In this document: piece by piece, positions 1-5,592 of the stretch
Layout: the number at the start of each line of letters is the position of its first letter
Numbering within the stretch: the stretch's first letter is position 1
Origin: Stenotrophomonas sp.
Lineage (GTDB): Bacteria; Pseudomonadota; Gammaproteobacteria; Xanthomonadales; Xanthomonadaceae
Length of the DNA: 7,349 nt
Direction of reading: 5' to 3'
Assembly: GCA_003510825.1 (NCBI GenBank)
Contig: DOKO01000075.1
Coordinates: 1,352 to 8,700, forward strand
Position numbers and translations under genes: made by a program
The notes under the pieces: generated by a model
The model's database searches: none
Told to the model about the DNA's origin: nothing
The model's input: only the letters and a program-made list of their open reading frames with translations

Positions 1-757
1 TTTCGCCCATCACGATCACCAGCAGCCGCGGCTTGCTGGTCGGCGCGCGCGGGGTGGCCTTGGCATCGGTGCCGATCGGCAGTTTCGGCGCGCGCTGCAC
101 CGGGTTGTCGCCGCGCAGCGCACGCGGCATGCCCAGCAGCACGTTGGCCGGCGTGGCCAGGTAGCGCACTTCGCGCTGGTTGCGCATCAGCGCCGAGACA
201 TCCTGGAACGAGATCAGCGCGCCACCCACGGCGGTGACCGCCGCCACCAGCAGGAAGCCCACGCGCCACAGCAGGGTGCGGCCCCAGCTGCGGCGGCGCA
301 GCTCCACCCGCCACAGCAGCACCATCGGCAGCACCGCCAGCAGCAGCACCGGCCAGACCAGCGAGGCCGTCATCAGCTCGCGGCTTTCCTTCGGATCGGT
401 CGCCAGTACGTTGCGCAGCATGTCCGCATCCAGGTAGATGTGGAACTGGCTCATGTAGTGCGCGGCGAAGGCGGTCACCAGCAGCAGCACGCTGGTCACG
501 ACCTTGGCATTCCAGCGCCAGACGAGGATGCCCAGCAGCACGCCGTGCGCGCCGAGCAGCAGCAGGAACAGCGACAGCGCGTAGCGCAGGCTGCCGGGAT
601 GGCTGGCCATGGCGCTGTGCCAGAACAGGCCGTTGCCGGCGACGGCGAAGAACAGGCTGGTCAGCGCGATCAGCGCTTCGGTGGACAGCTGCGGGCGCCA
701 GCGGTGAAGGCTGGCGAGCGCCGGCAGGCGCAGCGAACGTTGGACCGATGCATTCAT
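1..757 (-). CDS. eptA: Lipid A phosphoethanolamine transferase, EptA type (N-terminal part, cut by window edge)
   Basis: EptA enzymes transfer phosphoethanolamine from phosphatidylethanolamine to lipid A phosphates at the periplasmic face of the inner membrane, lowering surface charge and polymyxin binding. The visible 252 residues contain about five hydrophobic helices (roughly 29-49, 59-80, 86-101, 131-150, 162-183), then a linker rich in Pro, Ala and Lys leading to the hydrolase domain. Two features fit the family: the segment DADMLRNVLATDPKES (110-125), matching the conserved periplasmic loop with Asn-Val and Thr, and the final LLVIVMGE (245-252). In this family that string continues as GET..R and its Glu (here E252) is a zinc ligand. 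The next codon begins with A, consistent with Thr. The nucleophilic Thr and the other zinc ligands lie outside the window. The start ATG (757-755) overlaps the TGA of the upstream PAP2 gene and has a strong AGGAGG seven bases before it, so the two genes are probably translationally coupled. Confidence in the family is high. Whether the target is lipid A or another glycan cannot be told here. Confidence 0.88.
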   Translation of the reverse strand, partial: MNASVQRSLRLPALASLHRWRPQLSTEALIALTSLFFAVAGNGLFWHSAMASHPGSLRYALSLFLLLLGAHGVLLGILVWRWNAKVVTSVLLLVTAFAAHYMSQFHIYLDADMLRNVLATDPKESRELMTASLVWPVLLLAVLPMVLLWRVELRRRSWGRTLLWRVGFLLVAAVTAVGGALISFQDVSALMRNQREVRYLATPANVLLGMPRALRGDNPVQRAPKLPIGTDAKATPRAPTSKPRLLVIVMGE

Positions 758-1536
758 GCACGTGCCTCCTGGCGGGTCGGACGTTCCAGCGTGCGCCGGG
801 CCAGCAGCCGCTCCGTGATCAGGAACAGGCCCAGCGACAGCAGCCAACATAGCAAGGCCGTGGCAACGTCATGCGAAAGAAAATGGGCGCCGCGCAGCTG
901 CTGGCTGATGCCGAACACCAGGCCGCTGCCGAGGCCGATCCACAGTCCGGCCCAGCGCCACACCGGGCGCCAGAGCAGGGCGAAGAAGTACAGGCACAGC
1001 CAGGCGTAGCCGGCGCTGGCATGGCCGGCCGGGAAACAGGCGCGTGCAGGCATGCCCTCGGGACGGCTGGCCAGCAGGCCGATGAAGGGCTCGTGGCCGC
1101 CATAGCGCAGCAGGTCCCAGGGGCAGTCCATCGGCACCAGCGCCTTGAGCAGCGAGATCAGGCCGGTGCCCAGTGCCATCGCGACCACCACGTACAGCAG
1201 CGCCCAGCGCAGGGTGCGGTCGCGGCCGCGACGCCAGTGGTGGAAGCACAGCAGGATCGCCACCAGGGCCGCCGCCGTGCTCAGCCACTTGCCGCCCTTG
1301 TGCACGACCGCGCGGGTCAGCCAGGCATCCTGCAGTGCCCAGTGGCCGCCCTCCAGGCGGAACAGGTGGTCGGCCACCCACTGGTCACCCCCAAAGCCCA
1401 TCAACAGGACGAACAGCGGAACGCCGACGGCCAACGGCAGCAGCAGGTGCGTCAGTGCGAAACGCGATGCCAGCCACGAAGGCGTGAAGGCAAAAGCCGG
1501 GACAAGGGGACGAGCGGGCATGCGGGAAGGGGCCAT
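754..1536 (-). CDS. PAP2-family membrane phosphatase
   Basis: A 260-residue integral membrane protein of the type 2 phosphatidic acid phosphatase superfamily, whose members remove phosphate from lipids (lipid A, undecaprenyl diphosphate, phosphatidate) at the membrane surface. Hydrophobic segments fall near 30-49, 86-98, 111-131, 174-190, 193-211 and 224-242. Three motif regions are visible: K131 followed by DCPWDL (137-142), where the usual Arg-Pro is Cys-Pro; FPAGHASAGY (168-177), corresponding to PSGH with H172; and RGAHFLSHD (215-223) with H218 and H222. It sits between an ArnT-like glycosyltransferase and eptA, suggesting a role in lipid A phosphate trimming or in processing lipid by-products. 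EptA releases diacylglycerol and ArnT-type enzymes release undecaprenyl phosphate. That role is an inference, and no substrate can be read from sequence. Start: ATG at 1536 has no clear Shine-Dalgarno sequence. An in-frame ATG five codons later (1521) is possible. The stop TGA overlaps the eptA ATG. Confidence 0.85.
   Translation of the reverse strand: MAPSRMPARPLVPAFAFTPSWLASRFALTHLLLPLAVGVPLFVLLMGFGGDQWVADHLFRLEGGHWALQDAWLTRAVVHKGGKWLSTAAALVAILLCFHHWRRGRDRTLRWALLYVVVAMALGTGLISLLKALVPMDCPWDLLRYGGHEPFIGLLASRPEGMPARACFPAGHASAGYAWLCLYFFALLWRPVWRWAGLWIGLGSGLVFGISQQLRGAHFLSHDVATALLCWLLSLGLFLITERLLARRTLERPTRQEARA
765..770 (-). promoter_or_regulatory. Ribosome binding site of eptA
   Basis: On the minus strand a perfect AGGAGG lies inside the last codons of the PAP2 gene, seven bases before the eptA ATG at 757. 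It decides the eptA start over the nearby out-of-frame ATG at 753. Confidence 0.8.
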
Positions 1537-1567
1537 GGCAGGAATCCGCGGCCATGCTCGTCACCTT

Positions 1568-1576
1568 CATGTCGGA
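1568..1576 (-). promoter_or_regulatory. TCCGACATG motif upstream of the PAP2-eptA pair
   Basis: The minus-strand 9-mer TCCGACATG lies 31 bases before the PAP2 ATG. The same 9-mer occurs on the plus strand at 3418-3426 ahead of the response regulator, and its core TTCCGACA occurs on the minus strand at 3371-3364 ahead of the glycosyltransferase. In each case it reads toward the downstream gene. This is compatible with a shared operator, but no experimental or consensus support is available from sequence alone. Confidence 0.3.
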
Positions 1577-1595
1577 GAAGGGTCGTACATCTGTT

Positions 1596-1623
1596 CGCGC
1601 CGGGTTAACGCGGCCCCGGCGCG
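1596..1623. repeat. 9-bp inverted repeat (hairpin) between glycosyltransferase and PAP2 genes
   Basis: CGCGCCGGG (1596-1604) and CCCGGCGCG (1615-1623) are perfect inverted arms around a 10-base loop. The hairpin begins ten bases after the glycosyltransferase stop in the direction of transcription. No T-tract follows on the minus strand, so it is not a canonical intrinsic terminator. It could be a 3' end stabiliser, a processing site or a weak attenuator that sets the ratio of glycosyltransferase to PAP2-eptA mRNA. Such arms also arise by chance in very GC-rich DNA. Confidence 0.45.
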
Positions 1624-1632
1624 AGCCACCGT

Positions 1633-3363
1633 TCAGTCTTCTTCTTCCGATGCACCGGCACGTTCGGCATGGCAGGTGGCGTCCCAGGCACTGCCCGGCA
1701 GCAGCTGCCAACGGTTCCGGTTGGCGATGCCGATATCGATCACCTGGGCCGGATCCACGCAGGGGCTCATGGCCTTGTCCAGCACCAGCACCCAGCGCTT
1801 TTCCGGCGCCTCGGCCAGCCACGGGCCGGCATCGTGCCACTGCTCGGCCCAGGGGCGCTTGAAGCCGAACTCACGCACCGGCCGGTCGGCCTGCAGCAGG
1901 TTCTGTTCGCGCCAGGCCACCAGGGCCAGTTCGGCATCCGGACCAATCCGCTTGCCGACCCGCTGCATCAGCGCAGACGCCGAAGCGTAGGGATCCAGCG
2001 TGGGCATCAGCACCAGCCCGTACAGCATCCACAGCATGCCGTGGGTCAGCAGCACCAGCAGGGCCGCACGACGCACCCGCAGCCAGACCGCCAGCGTGGC
2101 CACGGCAATGGCGAAGACCAGCAGGCCATTGCCCAGCACCGGCAGCAGCGAATCGGGCATCGCCCGTCGCGCCAGCTGGGCCTGCACCCAGTGGCTGTCG
2201 GTCATCATCATCACGCCCAGCGTGCCAGTGGCCAGCATCAGCACCAGGCTGTAGCCGAACAGGTAGCGGCGCACGCACAGGCGGCGCAGCAGGCCCGGCA
2301 GCAGCGCCGCCACGGCCAGGGCCATCGCCGGCAGCATCGGCAGCACGTAGACCTCGCGCTTGCCCGGGCTGGCGCTGAAGAACAGCAGCACCAGCAGCGC
2401 CCAGCCCAGCAGCAGCCACTGCCGGCGGTCGCCGCGGCGCAGGCGGCGCCACCAGGGCTTGGCCAGCAGCGGCAGCAGCAGGCTGCCGGGTAGCCACAGC
2501 GTCAGGATCACCTGCAGGTAGTACCAGACCGGCTGGCGGTGGTGCCAGGCGTTGGCGTAACGGGTGCCGGTCTGCTTGAACAGCAGCTCGTGCGCATACG
2601 ACTGCAGCGATGCGCTGGGTTCGTGCAGCAGGGCCCAGCCCAGCGGCGCCAGCCACACCGCCGTGCCCAGCAGGAAGGCCGGCAGCAGCCACAGCAGGGT
2701 GGCCGGGTGCGGGCCGGACACGGCCTGCCCGCGGCGGCGCTGGTACAGCCACCATCCGAACCACGGCAGCACCATCAGCAGCGGCAGGAAGCCCACGCCC
2801 TTGGTCACCGTGCCCAGGCCGGCGGCGAAGCCGGCCAGCCACAGCGCCGGCAGGTTGCGGCGTTCACTGAGGTGGCGCAGCAGGCCCCACAGGGCCACGG
2901 TGGTCATTGCCACCAGCACCATGTCGATCTGTGCACGCTTGGCCATCAGCCCGAACTGCAGCGTGCAGAACAGCGCCGCCATCGCGTACAGGGAGTGCCG
3001 TGGCGACCACAGCCGTCGCGCCAGGTCCGAGACCAGCCACAGGCTGAGCAGGGCCGCCAGCAGCGAGGGCAGCAGGAACGACCACTGCCAGCTGCCGACC
3101 ACCTGGTGGGCGACGGCCTGCAGCCACATGAACACCGGCGGCTTTTCCGCGTAGAGCTCGCTGCCGCGGTGCGGCAGCAGCCATTCCCCGCTGTCGACCA
3201 TGGCCCGCGCGGCCAGCACGAAGCGCGGCTCGTCCGGCGGCTGCGGCTGGCGCATGCCGAGGCCGGCGCCCAGCGAGACGATCATCAGCACCCAAAGCAG
3301 GGGCAGGAACCAGCGGCGGGGCAGGGCTACGGGCACAGCGGGCTCCGGGAGCAAAACGGCCAT
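1633..3363 (-). CDS. ArnT-like GT-C (GT39/PMT-type) membrane glycosyltransferase
   Basis: A 576-residue multipass protein resembling ArnT and other enzymes that use polyprenyl-phosphate-linked sugars, with the active site facing the periplasm. Key features: TM1 (about 18-36), then the acidic pair D44-E45 in a DEPRF segment, the first-loop EKPP motif (73-76), AQID (D147), TKG (187-189), many Leu/Trp-rich helices up to about residue 455, and a soluble C-terminal tail of about 117 residues with two cysteines (near 535 and 564) that could pair in the periplasm. ArnT adds 4-amino-arabinose to lipid A. The neighbouring PAP2 and eptA genes support a lipid A role, but no arnBCADEF genes are in view, so the sugar is unknown. 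Start choice: ATG 3363 lacks a Shine-Dalgarno sequence. A GTG at 3336 (codon 10) has GGAG six bases before it and would give 567 residues. An 18-codon upstream extension to ATG 3417 is less likely. It is divergent from the response regulator gene. Confidence 0.82.
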   Translation of the reverse strand: MAVLLPEPAVPVALPRRWFLPLLWVLMIVSLGAGLGMRQPQPPDEPRFVLAARAMVDSGEWLLPHRGSELYAEKPPVFMWLQAVAHQVVGSWQWSFLLPSLLAALLSLWLVSDLARRLWSPRHSLYAMAALFCTLQFGLMAKRAQIDMVLVAMTTVALWGLLRHLSERRNLPALWLAGFAAGLGTVTKGVGFLPLLMVLPWFGWWLYQRRRGQAVSGPHPATLLWLLPAFLLGTAVWLAPLGWALLHEPSASLQSYAHELLFKQTGTRYANAWHHRQPVWYYLQVILTLWLPGSLLLPLLAKPWWRRLRRGDRRQWLLLGWALLVLLFFSASPGKREVYVLPMLPAMALAVAALLPGLLRRLCVRRYLFGYSLVLMLATGTLGVMMMTDSHWVQAQLARRAMPDSLLPVLGNGLLVFAIAVATLAVWLRVRRAALLVLLTHGMLWMLYGLVLMPTLDPYASASALMQRVGKRIGPDAELALVAWREQNLLQADRPVREFGFKRPWAEQWHDAGPWLAEAPEKRWVLVLDKAMSPCVDPAQVIDIGIANRNRWQLLPGSAWDATCHAERAGASEEED

Positions 3364-3424
3364 TGTCGGAAACAGGGCGTGGGAAAGGCGTCGGAGGCAA
3401 GCGCAGGGCGACCGCATTCCGACA
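3364..3424. promoter_or_regulatory. Divergent control region with 8-bp inverted arms TGTCGGAA/TTCCGACA
   Basis: The 105-bp gap between the divergent glycosyltransferase and response regulator genes must hold both promoters. TGTCGGAA (3364-3371) and TTCCGACA (3417-3424) are perfect inverted arms 45 bases apart, so each reads toward one of the two genes. This could be a pair of regulator half-sites. No convincing -35/-10 pair could be assigned in this GC-rich stretch, so the promoters remain unplaced. Confidence 0.4.
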
Positions 3425-3434
3425 TGGTCAGCGC

Positions 3435-3467
3435 TACCATGGTACGAACTTCCGTGGACATTCCGTG
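3435..3467 (+). promoter_or_regulatory. Palindrome and 11-bp-spaced direct repeats before the response regulator start
   Basis: TACCATGGTA (3435-3444) is a perfect 10-bp palindrome. TTCCGTG is repeated at 3450-3456 and 3461-3467, exactly 11 bp apart. A third TTCCG lies at 3417, which is 33 bp (three times 11) before the first. Direct repeats with an 11-bp period are the usual binding architecture of OmpR/PhoB-type regulators, so this may be an autoregulatory site. If translation begins at one of the upstream in-frame ATGs (3424 or 3439) the repeats would instead be coding. Confidence 0.4.
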
Positions 3468-3468
3468 C

Positions 3469-4179
3469 ATGCGCCTGTTGGTGATCGAGGACAACCGCCA
3501 GTTGGTGGCCAACCTGTTCGACTATTTCGAGTCGCGCGGGCACGTTCTCGACGTGGCCCCCGATGGCATCACCGGCCTGCACCTGGCGGCCAGCCACCCC
3601 TACGACGCGGTCATCCTGGACTGGATGCTGCCGCGCATGGAAGGGCCGGAAGTGCTGCGCCGCCTGCGTACGGACCAGGGCTCGGAGGTGCCGGTGATCA
3701 TGCTGACCGCCCGCGACGAGCTGCCGGACAAGATTGCCGGCTTCCGCGCCGGTGCGGATGACTACCTGACCAAGCCCTTCGCCCTGCCCGAGCTGGAGGT
3801 GCGGCTGGAGGCTCTGCTGACGCGCGCGCAGGGGCGCAACCCGCGCAAGCGCCTGCAGGTGGCTGACCTGGTGCTGGACCTGGCAACCCTGGAAGCCCAG
3901 CGTGGCGGCCAGGCGCTGCATCTCTACCCGGCCTGCCGCAAGCTGCTGGAAGTGCTGATGCGGGCCAGCCCCGGCGCGGTCACCCGCCAGCAGCTGGAAT
4001 TCGCCCTGTGGGGCGACGAGCCGCCGGATGGCGACCTGCTGCGTTCACACGTCTACGAACTGCGCCGCAGCGTGGATGGCCCCTTCAACGACAAGCTGAT
4101 CCATACCCTGCCGCGCGTCGGCTACCGGTTGGCGGCCAGTGGCAGTGCAGGCAGTGGAAGCGATGAAGAAAGCGCCTAA
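3469..4179 (+). CDS. colR: OmpR/PhoB-family response regulator, ColR-like
   Basis: A 236-residue DNA-binding response regulator. The receiver domain (about 1-118) has the acidic pair E7/D8, phospho-acceptor D51 in LDWML, T80 in MLTARD and K102 in LTKPF. The winged-helix output domain spans about 127-221, with FALWGDE (178-184), RSHVYELRR (192-200) and the wing near LPRVGYRLA (214-222). The string GLHLAA, the TARDELPDKIAGFRAGADDYL segment and the C-terminal domain resemble ColR of Pseudomonas and its Xanthomonas relatives (also called VgrR), from memory of the family rather than a search. Start: ATG 3469 begins the standard MRLLVIEDN receiver terminus. ATGs at 3439 and 3424 are in frame but would add non-conserved residues. 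The Shine-Dalgarno is weak (GTGGA ten bases upstream). The stop lies 17 bases inside the downstream kinase gene, so the two are co-transcribed. It probably controls the divergent envelope genes and itself (inference). Confidence 0.9.
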   Translation: MRLLVIEDNRQLVANLFDYFESRGHVLDVAPDGITGLHLAASHPYDAVILDWMLPRMEGPEVLRRLRTDQGSEVPVIMLTARDELPDKIAGFRAGADDYLTKPFALPELEVRLEALLTRAQGRNPRKRLQVADLVLDLATLEAQRGGQALHLYPACRKLLEVLMRASPGAVTRQQLEFALWGDEPPDGDLLRSHVYELRRSVDGPFNDKLIHTLPRVGYRLAASGSAGSGSDEESA

Positions 4180-5449
4180 GCCGGGACCGCTGTACCGGCG
4201 TGTGATCGGCTGGCTGCTGGGCTACCTGGCGCTGATCTCGCTGGCGGTGTTCAGCGTGGGCAACTACGTGCACGAGCATGCCGAGCATGCCGCCTGGCGC
4301 GCGCTGCTCAATTCCGAACTGGACAGCATCGTCGAGCACACCGAACACGAGCCGCAGTACCACTGGCAGGATTCGGACACGCTCAGCCTGTACCGCTTCG
4401 ACGAAGCGAACATGCCTGAAACCCTGCGCGACCTGCATCCGGGCCTGCATGACGGAGTGATGGTGGGCGAGCGCGAGACGGCGGTGATGGTGCGCGACAC
4501 CGGCGCGATGGGGCGGGTCGCCCTGGCCCTGGACATCTCCGACTTCCACGACCTCGAACAGTTCGCCACGCGCTGGGTGATGCTGGCCGGCATCATCATG
4601 GTGTTCGTCACCGTGCTGATGGCCTCGTTCGGCATGGAACGCGTGGTGCGCCCGCTGAGCCTGCTGGCCCAGCATATCGGTGCGCTGCGGCCGGGCGAGC
4701 AGGGCCAGCGCGTCGACGTCGACCCGCGCGGCAGTTCGGAACTGCACACGATTGCCGACGCGCTGAACGATTACCTGGATCGCAACGAGCAGTTCGTCGA
4801 GCGCGAGCGGGTGTTCATCAGTACGGCCAGCCACGAACTGCGCACGCCGATCGCGGTGATGACCGGTGCGGCCGAGCTGGCGCTGGAGCAGCCGGGCCTG
4901 CCCGAACGCGCGCGCCAGCAGATGCAGCGTGTGCTGCGCACGGCGCAAGGCGTGGAGCAGCTGATCGAGCTGCTGCTGGTGCTGGCCCGCGATCCGGCCC
5001 GGCTGGCCGCGCGCGCCGAGCGCATCGCGCTGGACCAGCTGCTGCCGGAGATCGTCGATGACCATCGCCACCTGTTGGGTGACAAGGACCTGAGCATCGG
5101 CATCCAGGCCGCACCAGTGGATATCGTCGCGCCGCTGGCGGTGGTGCAGGCCGCGATCGGCAACCTGCTGCGCAATGCCATCGAGAACAGCGGGCGGGGC
5201 CATATCGAACTGCGGCTGAGCCCGCAGGCGGTACTGACCCTGCAGGACCCGGGCCATGGCATGGCACCGGAAGAGATTGCCGCCATCCACGCGCGCATGG
5301 CCCGTGGCGAACGTGCCGACCGCGGTGGCATCGGCCTGGACCTGATCGCCCGCCTGTGCGAGCACCTGCGCTGGACCCTGCACCTGCAACCCGTCGAGCC
5401 GCGCGGCACCCTGGTCACCCTCGACTTCGGCGCGTCGCGTCCCGGCTGA
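4163..5449 (+). CDS. colS: Membrane sensor histidine kinase, ColS/VgrS-like
   Basis: A 428-residue kinase partner of the upstream regulator. Order of parts: TM1 (about 14-34), periplasmic sensor of about 100 residues (35-137), TM2 (about 138-157), HAMP linker (about 155-212, P164), dimerisation/phosphorylation domain with SHELRTP (phospho-acceptor H224), and an HATPase domain with N box NLLRNAIENS (334-343), G1 DPGHGM (362-367) and G2 GGIGLDL (388-394). All residues needed for kinase activity appear present. The sensor begins with ExxE pairs E38/E41 and E58/E61 among several His and Asp residues. ExxE motifs bind ferric iron or zinc in the ColS/VgrS kinases, so metal sensing is plausible. Start: ATG 4163 (MKKAPKPGP) is chosen because it directly precedes a typical basic N-terminus. 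GTG 4139 would add eight residues. The gene overlaps the regulator by 17 bases. Downstream it meets the SMAG cluster and a convergent gene. Confidence 0.9.
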   Translation: MKKAPKPGPLYRRVIGWLLGYLALISLAVFSVGNYVHEHAEHAAWRALLNSELDSIVEHTEHEPQYHWQDSDTLSLYRFDEANMPETLRDLHPGLHDGVMVGERETAVMVRDTGAMGRVALALDISDFHDLEQFATRWVMLAGIIMVFVTVLMASFGMERVVRPLSLLAQHIGALRPGEQGQRVDVDPRGSSELHTIADALNDYLDRNEQFVERERVFISTASHELRTPIAVMTGAAELALEQPGLPERARQQMQRVLRTAQGVEQLIELLLVLARDPARLAARAERIALDQLLPEIVDDHRHLLGDKDLSIGIQAAPVDIVAPLAVVQAAIGNLLRNAIENSGRGHIELRLSPQAVLTLQDPGHGMAPEEIAAIHARMARGERADRGGIGLDLIARLCEHLRWTLHLQPVEPRGTLVTLDFGASRPG

Positions 5450-5458
5450 CCGACCGCC

Positions 5459-5486
5459 CTGGTAGGTGCCAACCTTGGTTGGCACG
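5459..5486 (+). repeat. SMAG-like GTAG repeat, copy 1
   Basis: A 28-bp unit that carries GTAG (5462-5465) followed by a stem of GTGCCAACC (5466-5474) and GGTTGGCAC (5477-5485). It is a compact hairpin of the SMAG/REP class found in Stenotrophomonas intergenic regions. It begins ten bases after the kinase stop and may end or stabilise the colRS mRNA. Confidence 0.8.
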
Positions 5487-5494
5487 TCATCGCT

Positions 5495-5522
5495 CTGGTA
5501 GGTGCCAACCTTGGTTGGCACG
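5495..5522 (+). repeat. SMAG-like GTAG repeat, copy 2
   Basis: Identical over 28 bp to copy 1 and in the same orientation, 36 bp downstream, with only eight unique bases between them. The head-to-tail dimer is a common arrangement of these elements. The perfect identity suggests a recent duplication or conversion. Confidence 0.8.
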
Positions 5523-5527
5523 CTTCC

Positions 5528-5553
5528 CGTCGACCAAGGTCGACGCCTACCAG
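5528..5553 (-). repeat. SMAG-like GTAG repeat, copy 3 (inverted, diverged)
   Basis: On the minus strand this reads CTGGTAGG followed by a stem of CGTCGACC and GGTCGACG (plus-strand arms 5528-5535 and 5538-5545). GTAG is at 5550-5547 minus. The stem sequence differs from copies 1 and 2 by paired changes that keep the hairpin. It faces the two other copies and lies 39 bases past the VOC gene stop, so it could serve that transcript's 3' end. Confidence 0.75.
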
Positions 5554-5592
5554 CAATTGCCGGCGCGCTCCGGCCGACGCCTGCCCGAGCAG

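Noticed and set aside
440..1990. Several plus-strand frames (440-1009, 871-1608, 1145-1990) opposite eptA, PAP2 and the glycosyltransferase
   Set aside because: All are antisense to well-supported genes, lack ribosome binding sites and show no recognisable domain.
2539..3468. Long plus-strand open frame continuous with the response regulator, which would give a 546-residue fusion
   Set aside because: It is antisense to the glycosyltransferase, is rich in Gln, Arg and His as expected of a GC-rich shadow, and has no domain features. The receiver domain begins at 3469.
3364..3921. Upstream extension of the glycosyltransferase frame to 762 residues
   Set aside because: The extra residues lie antisense to the response regulator and do not look like a membrane protein or signal peptide. 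The first membrane helix follows shortly after 3363.
5459..5553. Possible CRISPR array, because of repeated near-identical 28-bp units
   Set aside because: Only two identical copies exist, the spacer is 8 bp, each unit is itself a full GTAG-marked palindrome, and the third copy is inverted. This fits SMAG/REP elements instead.
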